Positions 16,460-23,343 of a stretch of 64,000 nucleotides of DNA are shown here, in pieces. The position numbers were made by a program, and so were the translations under genes. The stretch is from Candidatus Shapirobacteria bacterium (GTDB lineage: Bacteria > Patescibacteria > Microgenomatia > UBA12405): the NCBI GenBank assembly GCA_028704885.1, contig JAQWEN010000001.1, positions 558,001 through 622,000 of the forward strand, given 5' to 3'. The notes beneath the pieces are model-generated. The model worked only from the letters and a program-made list of their open reading frames with translations. It was not told the origin of the DNA and did not search any database. Position 1 is the first letter of the stretch. Every line of letters begins with the position of its first letter.

Positions 16460-17696
16460 AAGAAACACTGGTGTTTAATGGTAATATTTCAACCCAAATA
16501 TTACCAGGGATAAAATTAACCTCTTTATTGCTACTGTCTTTAAATATGGTTCTGGCAATTCGATTGGCTTTTGACCAAGTAATTTCAGTCTTGGTGCCAT
16601 TTTGGAATAAAATTCCTTTACCAGTGCCAATCATTTCATAAAGATTATGGCCATGTTCATCAATAGATCGACTTTCTTTTGTATATTGAATAACTATATT
16701 TTTGGCGGTAATGGCTTTTTGGGTATTAAAGTCGATGTGTTCTTTACCGCCATTACTTCGGGAATAAAGATTTAAAGATGGGTCATATTTCCAAGAAACA
16801 GAATAAGCCTTATAACCAGACCAGAAATCGAAAGCAATGGTTGATGAAGAACCAGCGGAAGTATCTTTTTGGGTAAATTTCCAAGCCTGATAAGATTTAT
16901 CCCAGGCAGTTTTTTTGACTTCAGTCATATTAGTAAGGCCGCGATTGGCAGCAATATTGTAAAGTTCGCTACTAGAACAATACATAGTGTGTTCAGTGGC
17001 TCTATCTTGACCAGTTCGATCTGGTTCACGACGACAAGCCTTGTAAGATAAAGAGAATTGACTTAAATCGCCCCAAGTGCCTTGATTATTCCAACCGTAT
17101 TTGGCAATTTGTTCGATGGCCTGAGCTTTGGTGTTAGTAGTACAAGGACTTTTGGCATCAGCAGCACTACAGTTAGCACCACCAACATGGTTATAAAGAG
17201 GATAATCAGCGTATTCGGAGGCAATATCTAAGAAATAAGTTCTAGCTGAACGAACTGGGCCAACATCATATTTATTTTCTGAGTCAGCTTCGGTAGCAAC
17301 AATTCCACAATAAAAAACACCCATAAATCGGGTAATACCACCTTCGGCGACAGCTTCGTAAACAATATCGGCTGATTGTAAACCGGATTGAGGTCGAGCC
17401 TCTTCATGATTTTCAATCATGACGGTTAATGGTCGTCTTTTTGACCAAATAGCTTTTTCTTCTTTGGTATAAAGTTGACCATTAAGAGGACAGATTTCAG
17501 TTTTTGGACCGGAAAAAGCGGATGTTTTAGATGAAAGGTCGCCAGTTTTTTCATCTTTGGTAACTTTATTACCACTAGGAGAAAGTGAAATTTCTGAACC
17601 AGAAGGAATTAAGAAATCAAATAAATAATAAGAAATACCGGTAATAAATAAGAATACGCCTAAATATCCTATATTTTTTAATATTTTTTTATCCAT
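16443..17696 (-). CDS. DUF3048 (YerB-like) membrane-anchored protein
   Basis: The 417-residue protein has one N-terminal membrane segment (about residues 8-27) with no lipobox cysteine, so it should be an anchored extracytoplasmic protein. The DUF3048 domain is recognised from RRPLTVMIENHEEARPQSG, SADIVYEAVAEGGITRFM, VGPVRSARTYFLDIA and a C-terminal domain near NIVIQYTKES. Several cysteines (ICPLNG, NCSAAD, SPCTT, ACRRE, YCSSS) could form disulfides outside the cell. The function of YerB proteins is unknown; their domain occurs widely in Gram-positives and Patescibacteria. Confidence 0.85.
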   Translation of the reverse strand: MDKKILKNIGYLGVFLFITGISYYLFDFLIPSGSEISLSPSGNKVTKDEKTGDLSSKTSAFSGPKTEICPLNGQLYTKEEKAIWSKRRPLTVMIENHEEARPQSGLQSADIVYEAVAEGGITRFMGVFYCGIVATEADSENKYDVGPVRSARTYFLDIASEYADYPLYNHVGGANCSAADAKSPCTTNTKAQAIEQIAKYGWNNQGTWGDLSQFSLSYKACRREPDRTGQDRATEHTMYCSSSELYNIAANRGLTNMTEVKKTAWDKSYQAWKFTQKDTSAGSSSTIAFDFWSGYKAYSVSWKYDPSLNLYSRSNGGKEHIDFNTQKAITAKNIVIQYTKESRSIDEHGHNLYEMIGTGKGILFQNGTKTEITWSKANRIARTIFKDSSNKEVNFIPGNIWVEILPLNTSVSYENSN

Positions 17697-17703
17697 TTAA
17701 AAA

Positions 17704-18054
17704 TTAATTTTTAATAGTTTTAACTATAGCGGATTTTTCTTCCTTTGACAAAGTGATATTTTCACCTAATCCATTTTTGACAGGTTTGGCATAAATTCTA
17801 GTAATATCACGGTTATGGAGTGAAGTAATGATGGCTCCAGAGTTATTTTTATCTAAAATAGTCAGGATAAAGCTTTGATCACCACCAACATCGTCAAAAG
17901 GATTAAATCTAGTTATGCCTATTTTAAGGCTATTATCTAATTTATCTAAATCTACAGCTTTATTTTTAGAATTATTTTTAATATAAACTAAGTACGTTAG
18001 GTAGCAAAGCCACAATAAATTGATTATTAATATTAAATATATTAAGAAAGACAT
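17704..18054 (-). CDS. DUF4446 family membrane-anchored protein
   Basis: The 116-residue protein has an N-terminal membrane segment (about 3-25) and the DUF4446 signature: KIGITRFNPFDDVGGDQSF, ITSLHNRDITRIYAKPV and LSKEEKSAI at the end. The function is unknown. It lies 7 bp upstream of the DUF3048 gene and both are anchored, so they may act together. An extended -10 box TGCTACAAT (TACAAT at 18064-18069) precedes the ATG by 9 nt. Confidence 0.88.
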   Translation of the reverse strand: MSFLIYLILIINLLWLCYLTYLVYIKNNSKNKAVDLDKLDNSLKIGITRFNPFDDVGGDQSFILTILDKNNSGAIITSLHNRDITRIYAKPVKNGLGENITLSKEEKSAIVKTIKN

Positions 18055-18083
18055 CGATTACTAATTGTAGCAAAACAATATGC

Positions 18084-18089
18084 TATACT
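18084..18089 (+). promoter_or_regulatory. Extended -10 promoter of the small-protein operon
   Basis: TGCTATACT (TATACT at 18084-18089) has the TGn extension. No good -35 box is seen. The predicted start near 18096 would give a short leader of about 11 nt before the ATG at 18107. Confidence 0.55.
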
Positions 18090-18106
18090 GGCGATAGAAA
18101 CACATA

Positions 18107-18214
18107 ATGAACGAAAATAAATATATTAAAAAAGATTTATTAAGAAGTTTGATTTTAAGCGTGATTTCAATTGGGATTATCATAGTTATTTACTACCTAA
18201 AAAATGGTTATTAG
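18107..18214 (+). CDS. 35-aa small membrane protein
   Basis: The frame is ATG at 18107 to TAG at 18212-18214. The product has a charged N-terminus (MNENKYIKKDLLRS), one membrane helix (LILSVISIGIIIVIYYL) and a short KNGY end. The extended -10 box just upstream and the strong gene 34 bp downstream support a real gene. I know no function; similar lone-helix peptides are common in Patescibacteria, from general knowledge. Confidence 0.65.
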   Translation: MNENKYIKKDLLRSLILSVISIGIIIVIYYLKNGY

Positions 18215-18247
18215 AAATTATTATTTTTATAAGGGGGGTGAAAATTA

Positions 18248-18424
18248 ATGCCAACAATTAAATTTTATAACGTTAAATCACGCAAATCTATCGAAATTGA
18301 CGTAAGTAAAGTAGAAAAAGTTATGTTGAAAAACGGTAGACCAGCAGCTCAAACTATTGATCCAGAAACTGGAACCAAAATGTTTAAAATCTTATCAGCC
18401 GCTGATGCAGCTTTATTGAAATAA
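18248..18424 (+). CDS. 58-aa DUF5679-like protein without zinc cysteines
   Basis: The product is 58 residues, preceded by a very strong AAGGGGGG ribosome binding site. The segment VMLKNGRPAAQ followed by GTKMFKI matches the DUF5679 zinc-ribbon consensus as I recall it (MKNGRPA, then CPxCGTKMF). The four metal cysteines are absent: the first CxxC position reads NVKS and the second reads DPETG. There is no cysteine anywhere in the protein. It is co-transcribed with the 35-aa gene and ends in a strong terminator. The role is unknown; ribosome or RNA binding is a guess from the zinc-ribbon parentage. Confidence 0.75.
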   Translation: MPTIKFYNVKSRKSIEIDVSKVEKVMLKNGRPAAQTIDPETGTKMFKILSAADAALLK

Positions 18425-18448
18425 TAAAGAAATAGATTTAAGCTTAAA

Positions 18449-18480
18449 CCCCCCGAAATTTCGGGGGGTATTTGTTTTTA
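18449..18480 (+). terminator. Strong Rho-independent terminator
   Basis: CCCCCCGAAATTTCGGGGGG (18449-18468) is a perfect 20-bp palindrome followed by TATTTGTTTTTA. It ends the small-protein operon. Its T tract contains the -35 box of the RNase P RNA promoter. Confidence 0.92.
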
Positions 18481-18500
18481 TAGATATTTAAGGCTATAAT
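18472..18500 (+). promoter_or_regulatory. Promoter of RNase P RNA
   Basis: TTGTTT (18472-18477), exactly 17 bases, then TATAAT (18495-18500). The expected start near 18507 coincides with the first base-paired nucleotides of the RNA. Confidence 0.75.
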
Positions 18501-18506
18501 TTAGAT

Positions 18507-18763
18507 ATCCTAAAGAGATTGAGAGGCTTATCCCGATTTCTAACGAAATCGCGGAAGGAAAGTCCGGACCACAAAAAGCACAGAAGTCCATACGGACCAG
18601 GGCGTAAGCTTTGGGCGCTGCTACAGAGACGAGAAATGTGAAACGCGCATCCTTCTGGTGGAAATCTCAAGATGAAACGTTAATATCTAGCTTTTGAGAG
18701 TTTCAGGTAGAGAGAGTAGATTGATGGCCTCTAAACAGAATCCGGCTTATCAATGTCTTTGGG
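18507..18763 (+). ncRNA. rnpB: RNase P RNA (bacterial, compact)
   Basis: This is the catalytic RNA that matures tRNA 5' ends. It has the universal core blocks GGAAGGAAAGTCCGGACC (18553 region), GAAACG-type joining segments and ACAGAATCCGGCTTATC near the 3' end, which form P4. P1 is visible as CCTAAAGAGATTGA (18509-18522) pairing with TCAATGTCTTTGG near 18750-18762. GAGAGGC pairs with GGCCTCT for P2. At about 257 nt it is far shorter than the E. coli RNA (377), so peripheral helices are trimmed. The ends are set by P1 and could shift a few bases. Confidence 0.93.
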
Positions 18764-18769
18764 ATATTT

Positions 18770-19747
18770 TTATTCCGATTCTTTAGAAAGACCCTTAACA
18801 ACGGCTTGGATAGTCAAAAAAAGTGGAATAGCTAAAAGAGCGCCAACAATTCCAGCTAATTGACTGCCGGTGATAATTAAAAGAATGGTGACCAATGGAT
18901 TTAGGCCAACAGTACTTCTCATTATTTTGGGAACAATAAAATTGTTTTCTAGTTGTTGAACTAAAACCCCAAAAATAACAGTAAAAATGGCAGTTAAAGG
19001 TGAAATTGTTAAAGCAAAAAGTCCGGCAATAACAGTCGTAACAATTGGACCAATATTGGGAATTGCTTCGAGCAAACCAGCAATAATAGCTAATGGAAGG
19101 GCATATTTTAAACCAAGAATTAAATAACCGACATAGGAAAGAAGTCCAATAATGAGCATTAATAGAAGCTGAGCATTAACCCAACTACCAAGACTTGATT
19201 CTATATTATTCATTATTCTTAAAAACTTTATCTTGCCTTTTTCACCAAAAAAATTGTCACCATATTTAGGAAAATTATTTTTTTCCAATAAAAGATAAAA
19301 AGTAATGACGAAGATAATTAAACCAGAAAAAATATTTGAAGCTAATGAAACAGCAATTTTAGCAATATTTGAGGGAATAGTTTCCAAAATCTTAAATTGA
19401 GAAGATAAATCGATAGTATTTTCGCTAAATATTTTGACGTTTTGAATAATTTGAGGCAAACTGTTAATTAGACCGGCAGTTTGTTCAATTAAAATTGGAA
19501 TTATTCCGGCAATAGCAAAAGAAACAGCAGCAATAATTAAAAGATAAACAATTAAAATAGCAAATACTCTGGGGATTTTTATTTTTTCAAGTTGACGAAC
19601 TACTGGATTTACAGCCTCCATTAAAACAAAACCAACAAAAATTAAAACAAGGATACTTCTTATCTGCCAAAAAAAGGCCAGAGCCAATAAAAAAGCAACG
19701 GTAAAAATTACGGTTTTGTGAGAAATTTCTATTTTTCTGGTTTTCAT
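18770..19747 (-). CDS. AI-2E family transporter / PerM-like permease
   Basis: The 325-residue protein has about eight membrane segments. It carries the family pattern: ILVLIFVGFVLMEAVNPVVRQLEK near the N-terminus, an amphipathic soluble segment, LPLAIIAGLLEAIPNIGPIV (the conserved E-IPxxGP) and QQLENNFIVPKIM. Members export AI-2 or act as ion antiporters; the substrate here cannot be told. TGGTACAAT (TACAAT at 19753-19758) ends 5 nt before the ATG, so a leaderless mRNA starting inside the end of miaA is likely. The two genes overlap by 4 bp. Confidence 0.88.
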   Translation of the reverse strand: MKTRKIEISHKTVIFTVAFLLALAFFWQIRSILVLIFVGFVLMEAVNPVVRQLEKIKIPRVFAILIVYLLIIAAVSFAIAGIIPILIEQTAGLINSLPQIIQNVKIFSENTIDLSSQFKILETIPSNIAKIAVSLASNIFSGLIIFVITFYLLLEKNNFPKYGDNFFGEKGKIKFLRIMNNIESSLGSWVNAQLLLMLIIGLLSYVGYLILGLKYALPLAIIAGLLEAIPNIGPIVTTVIAGLFALTISPLTAIFTVIFGVLVQQLENNFIVPKIMRSTVGLNPLVTILLIITGSQLAGIVGALLAIPLFLTIQAVVKGLSKESE

Positions 19748-20688
19748 AATTTATTGTACCATTCGGAAACTAAATTAAAAATTTTATCCTTAAACATAGG
19801 AAAAGTAATGTCAAAAAAAGAAGCTGTATTGGAATATCTGGATTTAAAATAAGTACTTTGGCGGCGGGCATCACTGTGTTCGGCATAACGCCATTTTTGA
19901 AGACAGGTGTTTAGTAGAGACGTTGCATGCAACGTCTCTACATCTTTGTTTTGAAAATATGGTTTGAGGCATTGGTAAGCAGCAATTTGAAGACCTGGAT
20001 CGGACCAAGAATATTTTTTTAACAAATTTTTTATTTCATCAAAAAAGCCAATGTCTAGGCGCTTTTGAACACGGGTATTGATACGGTCATAAAGAAAATC
20101 GAGAGGAGCGATGAGAGAAATATGTAAAATATCAAACCCCTCTGTCCTACTGGACATCTCCCCTTGATGAAGGGGAGAAATTTTTGATAATTTTATTTCT
20201 ATTTTTCTGGTTAAACGATAGTGATTATTAATATCAGAATGGTTTAATTTAGAAAAATTTTCTTTATCTAAAAAATTATAAATTTTTTGTAAAGTTTTGA
20301 CTGATAATTTTTTTGAAATTAAGCGCCAAAGTTTATTCGGCTTAATAGAAAAAGTATCGTAATTTTGATTAATCAAAGAATCTAAATAAAAACCGCTACA
20401 ACCAACCAAAACTGGTAATTTGTTTTGAGAATGAAGTTTATTGATTATTTCTAGACCAGCTTTTTGAAATTGAGCGACAGAAAATTTTTGATCTGGAGTA
20501 ATTAAATCAATTAAATGAATTGGAGTTTCACCAGGCTGATCTTTGCCAGTACCAATATCAAGACCTTTATAAATTTGACATGAATCAGTGGAAACTAGTT
20601 CGCCATGGTATATTTTTGCCAATTCTACGGCTAAATCGGTTTTACCGGTAGCAGTCGGACCGGAAATAATTAAAATTTTGTTAAACAT
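19744..20688 (-). CDS. miaA: tRNA dimethylallyltransferase with two in-frame palindromic insertions
   Basis: MiaA prenylates A37 of tRNAs reading UNN codons. I use the ATG at 20688 (314 residues). Motifs are present: SGPTATGKTDLAVEL (P-loop), STDSCQIYKGLDIGTGK, FSVAQFQKAG, LPVLVGCSGFYLDSL, and QKWRYAEHSDARRQSTYF at the C-terminus, matching TRQYAKRQ-TWF. Two loops hold DNA repeats read in frame: KISPLHQGEMSSRTEGFD (about residues 168-185) and VETLHATSL (about 250-258). Both fall between conserved blocks, so the fold should survive. The C-terminal block is otherwise normal. The gene overlaps ychF by 8 bp. Confidence 0.9.
   Translation of the reverse strand: MFNKILIISGPTATGKTDLAVELAKIYHGELVSTDSCQIYKGLDIGTGKDQPGETPIHLIDLITPDQKFSVAQFQKAGLEIINKLHSQNKLPVLVGCSGFYLDSLINQNYDTFSIKPNKLWRLISKKLSVKTLQKIYNFLDKENFSKLNHSDINNHYRLTRKIEIKLSKISPLHQGEMSSRTEGFDILHISLIAPLDFLYDRINTRVQKRLDIGFFDEIKNLLKKYSWSDPGLQIAAYQCLKPYFQNKDVETLHATSLLNTCLQKWRYAEHSDARRQSTYFKSRYSNTASFFDITFPMFKDKIFNLVSEWYNKL
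19914..19941. repeat. Perfect 28-bp palindrome inside miaA
   Basis: GTAGAGACGTTGCA is followed directly by its exact reverse complement, giving a 28-bp perfect palindrome in coding DNA. It is translated as VETLHATSL in MiaA. It is not related to the CCCC-type repeat 200 bp away. Confidence 0.95.
20134..20185. repeat. Palindromic repeat copy B, in frame inside miaA
   Basis: Two hairpins are seen: GTCC-TACT-GGAC (20144-20155) and TCTCCCCTT-GATG-AAGGGGAGA (20157-20178), flanked by AAACCCCT and AAATTTTT. The second hairpin is the same sequence as copy A except in its loop. Read on the minus strand it encodes part of the MiaA insert SPLHQGEMSSRTEGF. Confidence 0.9.
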
Positions 20689-21751
20689 TGATTCTAAATT
20701 CAACCACATCGTCGGGGCGCATGATGTAATCGCGGCCTTCGTGGCGAAGTTTGCCGACTTCTTTGGCTCCTAATAATCCCTTATATTGGACAAAATCTTC
20801 ATAAGAAACAACTTCGGCCATAATAAAACCTTTTTCAAAATCAGTATGAATGGCAGCGGCGGCTTTAGGAGCAGTATCCCCTTTTTTAATTGTCCAAGCC
20901 CGAGCTTCTTTAACCCCAGCGGTGTAATAAGATTGAAGACCAAGAGTGTCGTAGGCTTTTTGAATAACTCTTTCTAGTCCGGATTTTTCGACTCCTAATT
21001 CTTTTAAATAATCCTTCTTTTCCTCTGGATTTAATTCAGCTAAATCAAATTCAACTTTAGCAGAAACTGGAACTACAGATTCCCAATTTTCAATTTTTAA
21101 TTTGAAATTTTCAATGTCTTTATAGGTGTCTTCATCGACATTAGCGACAATAAAATAAGGTTTGGCAGTTAATAAGAAAAATTCTTTGATCATTTCTTTT
21201 TCTTCATCATCTAATTTTAAATTGACGGTTAAATTACCTTTTTCTAATTCTGATTTTAATTTGGCGGCTAAAGCAAATTTTTTAGATTTATTTTCTTTGG
21301 CATTGTTTTTATTAACATCAAGATATTTATCAATAGTTTCTAAATCTTTGATAATTAATTCAGCACAAATGACCTCAAAATCGCCTTGTGGATCAACTGA
21401 ACCCTCTTTGATAATATTAGAGTCGGAAAAGGCACGAACAACGTGGCAGATGGCATCACAATCACGAATATTGGTAAGGAATTTGTTGCCAAGACCTTCA
21501 CCTTGAGATGCACCTTTAACTAGACCAGCGATGTCAACAAATTCAACAATAGCAGGAACAATTTTATCGGTTTTAACAATTTCGGCCAAAACTGGTAATT
21601 TATCATCGGGAACTTCAACTACTCCAACATTTGGGTCGATGGTACAAAAAGGATAATTACTGGCATCAGCAACTTGCTTGCCAAGGAGAGCATTAAAAAG
21701 AGTAGATTTGCCGACGTTGGGTAATCCAACAATACCGATAGATAATTTCAT
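20681..21751 (-). CDS. ychF: Ribosome-binding ATPase YchF (Obg family)
   Basis: The 356-residue protein has G1 GLPNVGKSTLFNAL, the switch region with FVDIAGLVKGASQGEGLGN, the altered G4 NVDE (typical for YchF, which prefers ATP), a coiled-coil insert and the C-terminal TGS domain (YYTAGVKEARAWTIKKG, RPDDVVEFRINV). It binds ribosomes and is linked to translation and stress control. TGGTAAAAT (TAAAAT at 21758-21763) ends 6 nt before the ATG, which suggests a leaderless transcript. Confidence 0.96.
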   Translation of the reverse strand: MKLSIGIVGLPNVGKSTLFNALLGKQVADASNYPFCTIDPNVGVVEVPDDKLPVLAEIVKTDKIVPAIVEFVDIAGLVKGASQGEGLGNKFLTNIRDCDAICHVVRAFSDSNIIKEGSVDPQGDFEVICAELIIKDLETIDKYLDVNKNNAKENKSKKFALAAKLKSELEKGNLTVNLKLDDEEKEMIKEFFLLTAKPYFIVANVDEDTYKDIENFKLKIENWESVVPVSAKVEFDLAELNPEEKKDYLKELGVEKSGLERVIQKAYDTLGLQSYYTAGVKEARAWTIKKGDTAPKAAAAIHTDFEKGFIMAEVVSYEDFVQYKGLLGAKEVGKLRHEGRDYIMRPDDVVEFRINV

Positions 21752-21776
21752 GAGTGTATTTTACCAAAAACAAGGC

Positions 21777-22271
21777 TTATTTTTTGTTTTTAATAAAGTC
21801 AATTGCATTTTGAGGGACGAGGGATTGCCAAGTGGAATTGTTGATGTTAATCATTTGGCGAACGTCGGTGGCGCGAGTATTTAAAATTTTTGGTTTAATA
21901 ATTTGGAAATGATGGCCGTAATTTACAAAACAATCTGAAGTGTAATCATTGTCAGTAAAAAGACAGGTGTTGCTTTCGTTAATCTCTGGAAAAAAGGTTT
22001 TGACGTAATCGGCATATTTGGGAGGATTATTAATATCGGGAATAATAATAATTTGATAAGGAAAATTTAATTTGTCTAAATTGGGAATTAAAAGCGATTT
22101 AACTTCTTCCCCGGTTAAAAAGTTTTGAGAATCTAACGTGGTGGACTCACCTACTCCGATTAATAATTTTTTGATACCAGAATTGATAACTTCATTTAAA
22201 AATTGAAGATGGTGGAGACAAGGCGGTTGAAAACGACCAATAACTAGACCAAAATGGTGGGTGGTAAGCAT
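21777..22271 (-). CDS. Nicotinamide-nucleotide adenylyltransferase (NadM type)
   Basis: The 164-residue enzyme should join NMN or NaMN and ATP to make the dinucleotide. It has GLVIGRFQPPCLHHLQFLNEV at the N-terminus, the GVGESTT loop, NFLTGEEV (the family NPFTxxER region) and LNTRATDVRQMI (the ISSTxxR-type motif). The nucleotidyltransferase HxGH motif reads CLHH here: the first histidine is cysteine and the glycine is histidine. Activity may be altered. It overlaps nadE by 28 bp, so the two genes form an NAD unit. Confidence 0.82.
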   Translation of the reverse strand: MLTTHHFGLVIGRFQPPCLHHLQFLNEVINSGIKKLLIGVGESTTLDSQNFLTGEEVKSLLIPNLDKLNFPYQIIIIPDINNPPKYADYVKTFFPEINESNTCLFTDNDYTSDCFVNYGHHFQIIKPKILNTRATDVRQMININNSTWQSLVPQNAIDFIKNKK

Positions 22272-22939
22272 CTTTTGTGTTCTGATGATTCGATTAATTT
22301 TTTGATTTTAGATTCAATTTCCGGTTTTGTTTTTTCGCCTTGTAAAAAATTATCTAAATCAACATAAGTAAAACCGAGTTCGGTTTCGTCGGTTTGACTG
22401 TCCCAAAGACCAGCACTTGGGACTTTAACAATAATATTTTTGGGGATATTTAATAATTTGGCTAATTCGAAAATTTCAGTTTTATAAAGATTAGCAATTG
22501 GTTCCAGATCGCAACCACCATCGCCATATTTTGTAAAATAACCGACAGCCATTTCAGATTTATTGGTAGTGCCGATAACTAGGCCATTTCTGTGATTGGC
22601 ATAAGCATAAGCAATAGTCATGCGGACACGAGACATAATATTGCCATTAACAAATCTGTTGTCGGAAATTTTGAATTGATCAACAAGCGGTTTAATATCT
22701 TTTTTGAAATATTTAATATTTAGTTGATTAACCACAGTAATTGCGTCGTCGATATCAACCTGTCGACTATATGGCATTAAAATTCCAAAAACTCTTTTGT
22801 TTCCCAAAGCTTTAACACATAAAAAAGCGGTAACAGCCGAATCAATGCCGCCAGAAATGCCAATAAAAACATTTTTTGGACCTACATAACTTCTTATGCC
22901 TTGAACAATCTTATTTTCAACGTCTTTTAAATCTCTCAT
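22244..22939 (-). CDS. nadE: NH3-dependent NAD+ synthetase
   Basis: NadE amidates NaAD to NAD+. The ATP-pyrophosphatase motif is FIGISGGIDSAVTAFL, followed by GILMPYSRQ, ATTNKSE-type GTTNKSEMAVGYFTKYGDGGCD, and KVPSAGLWDSQTDETELGFTYVDLD. I start at ATG 22939 (231 residues), because the longer frame would translate the HU terminator hairpin. TGGTACAAT (TACAAT at 22945-22950) ends 5 nt before this ATG, so the mRNA is probably leaderless. The glutaminase domain is absent, so it uses ammonia. Confidence 0.93.
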   Translation of the reverse strand: MRDLKDVENKIVQGIRSYVGPKNVFIGISGGIDSAVTAFLCVKALGNKRVFGILMPYSRQVDIDDAITVVNQLNIKYFKKDIKPLVDQFKISDNRFVNGNIMSRVRMTIAYAYANHRNGLVIGTTNKSEMAVGYFTKYGDGGCDLEPIANLYKTEIFELAKLLNIPKNIIVKVPSAGLWDSQTDETELGFTYVDLDNFLQGEKTKPEIESKIKKLIESSEHKRCLPPTILV

Positions 22940-22954
22940 AAAGAATTGTACCAA

Positions 22955-22985
22955 CAAAAAGCTCCCTCGTTTCCAAGGGAGCTTT
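22955..22985 (-). terminator. Terminator of the HU gene
   Basis: On the minus strand AAGCTCCCTTGG and its complement form a stem, followed by TTTTTGTTGG. It lies between the HU stop and the nadE start and also helps set the nadE start. Confidence 0.85.
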
Positions 22986-23003
22986 ATTAAATTCAAAAAT
23001 GAA

Positions 23004-23276
23004 TTATTTCACCATTTTCTTGATTTTGGTACCTGGAATGTAGCGAGGCATTCTTCGGGCAACAATTTTCTTGGATTCTTTGGTTCCAATAGCTTTGATG
23101 GTTTTTGCTTTGAACATTTTGGTTTTGAAAGTTCCAAAACCAGAAAGTTTAACGGTTTCGCCAGCGGCTAATCCTTTCATTATTTCAGAGAGGAAAGTTT
23201 CAACTGCTTGTTTAGCTGCTTTTTTACTAAGCTTGGCTTTTTGAGAGACTGATTCGATTAAATCTTTTTTAGTCAT
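23004..23276 (-). CDS. HU-family DNA-binding protein
   Basis: The 90-residue histone-like protein bends and compacts DNA as a dimer. It has the full family pattern: MTKKDLIESVSQKAKLSKKAAKQAVETFL, then GETVKLSGFGTFKTK and RNP-type arm residues RRMPRYIPGTKIKKMVK, where the arm is slightly altered (RRMPRYIPGT rather than GRNPxTGE). Its own promoter lies at 23310-23337 and a terminator follows, so it is a single-gene unit. Confidence 0.93.
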   Translation of the reverse strand: MTKKDLIESVSQKAKLSKKAAKQAVETFLSEIMKGLAAGETVKLSGFGTFKTKMFKAKTIKAIGTKESKKIVARRMPRYIPGTKIKKMVK

Positions 23277-23309
23277 TATTTTTTTATTAATAATTAATAA
23301 TTCCCCTTA

Positions 23310-23337
23310 ATTTTAGACGAATATTATCTAATTGCAA
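23310..23337 (-). promoter_or_regulatory. Promoter of the HU gene
   Basis: Read on the minus strand: TTGCAA (23332-23337), 16 bases, TAAAAT (23310-23315). A purely A/T leader follows. AAGGGG occurs near the start of transcription but about 25 nt from the ATG, so it is unlikely to be the ribosome binding site. Confidence 0.6.
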
Positions 23338-23343
23338 TAGAAG

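Noticed and set aside
22940..22996. Longer nadE start giving 19 more residues
   Set aside because: The added codons translate the HU terminator hairpin, and a -10 box lies between the two starts.
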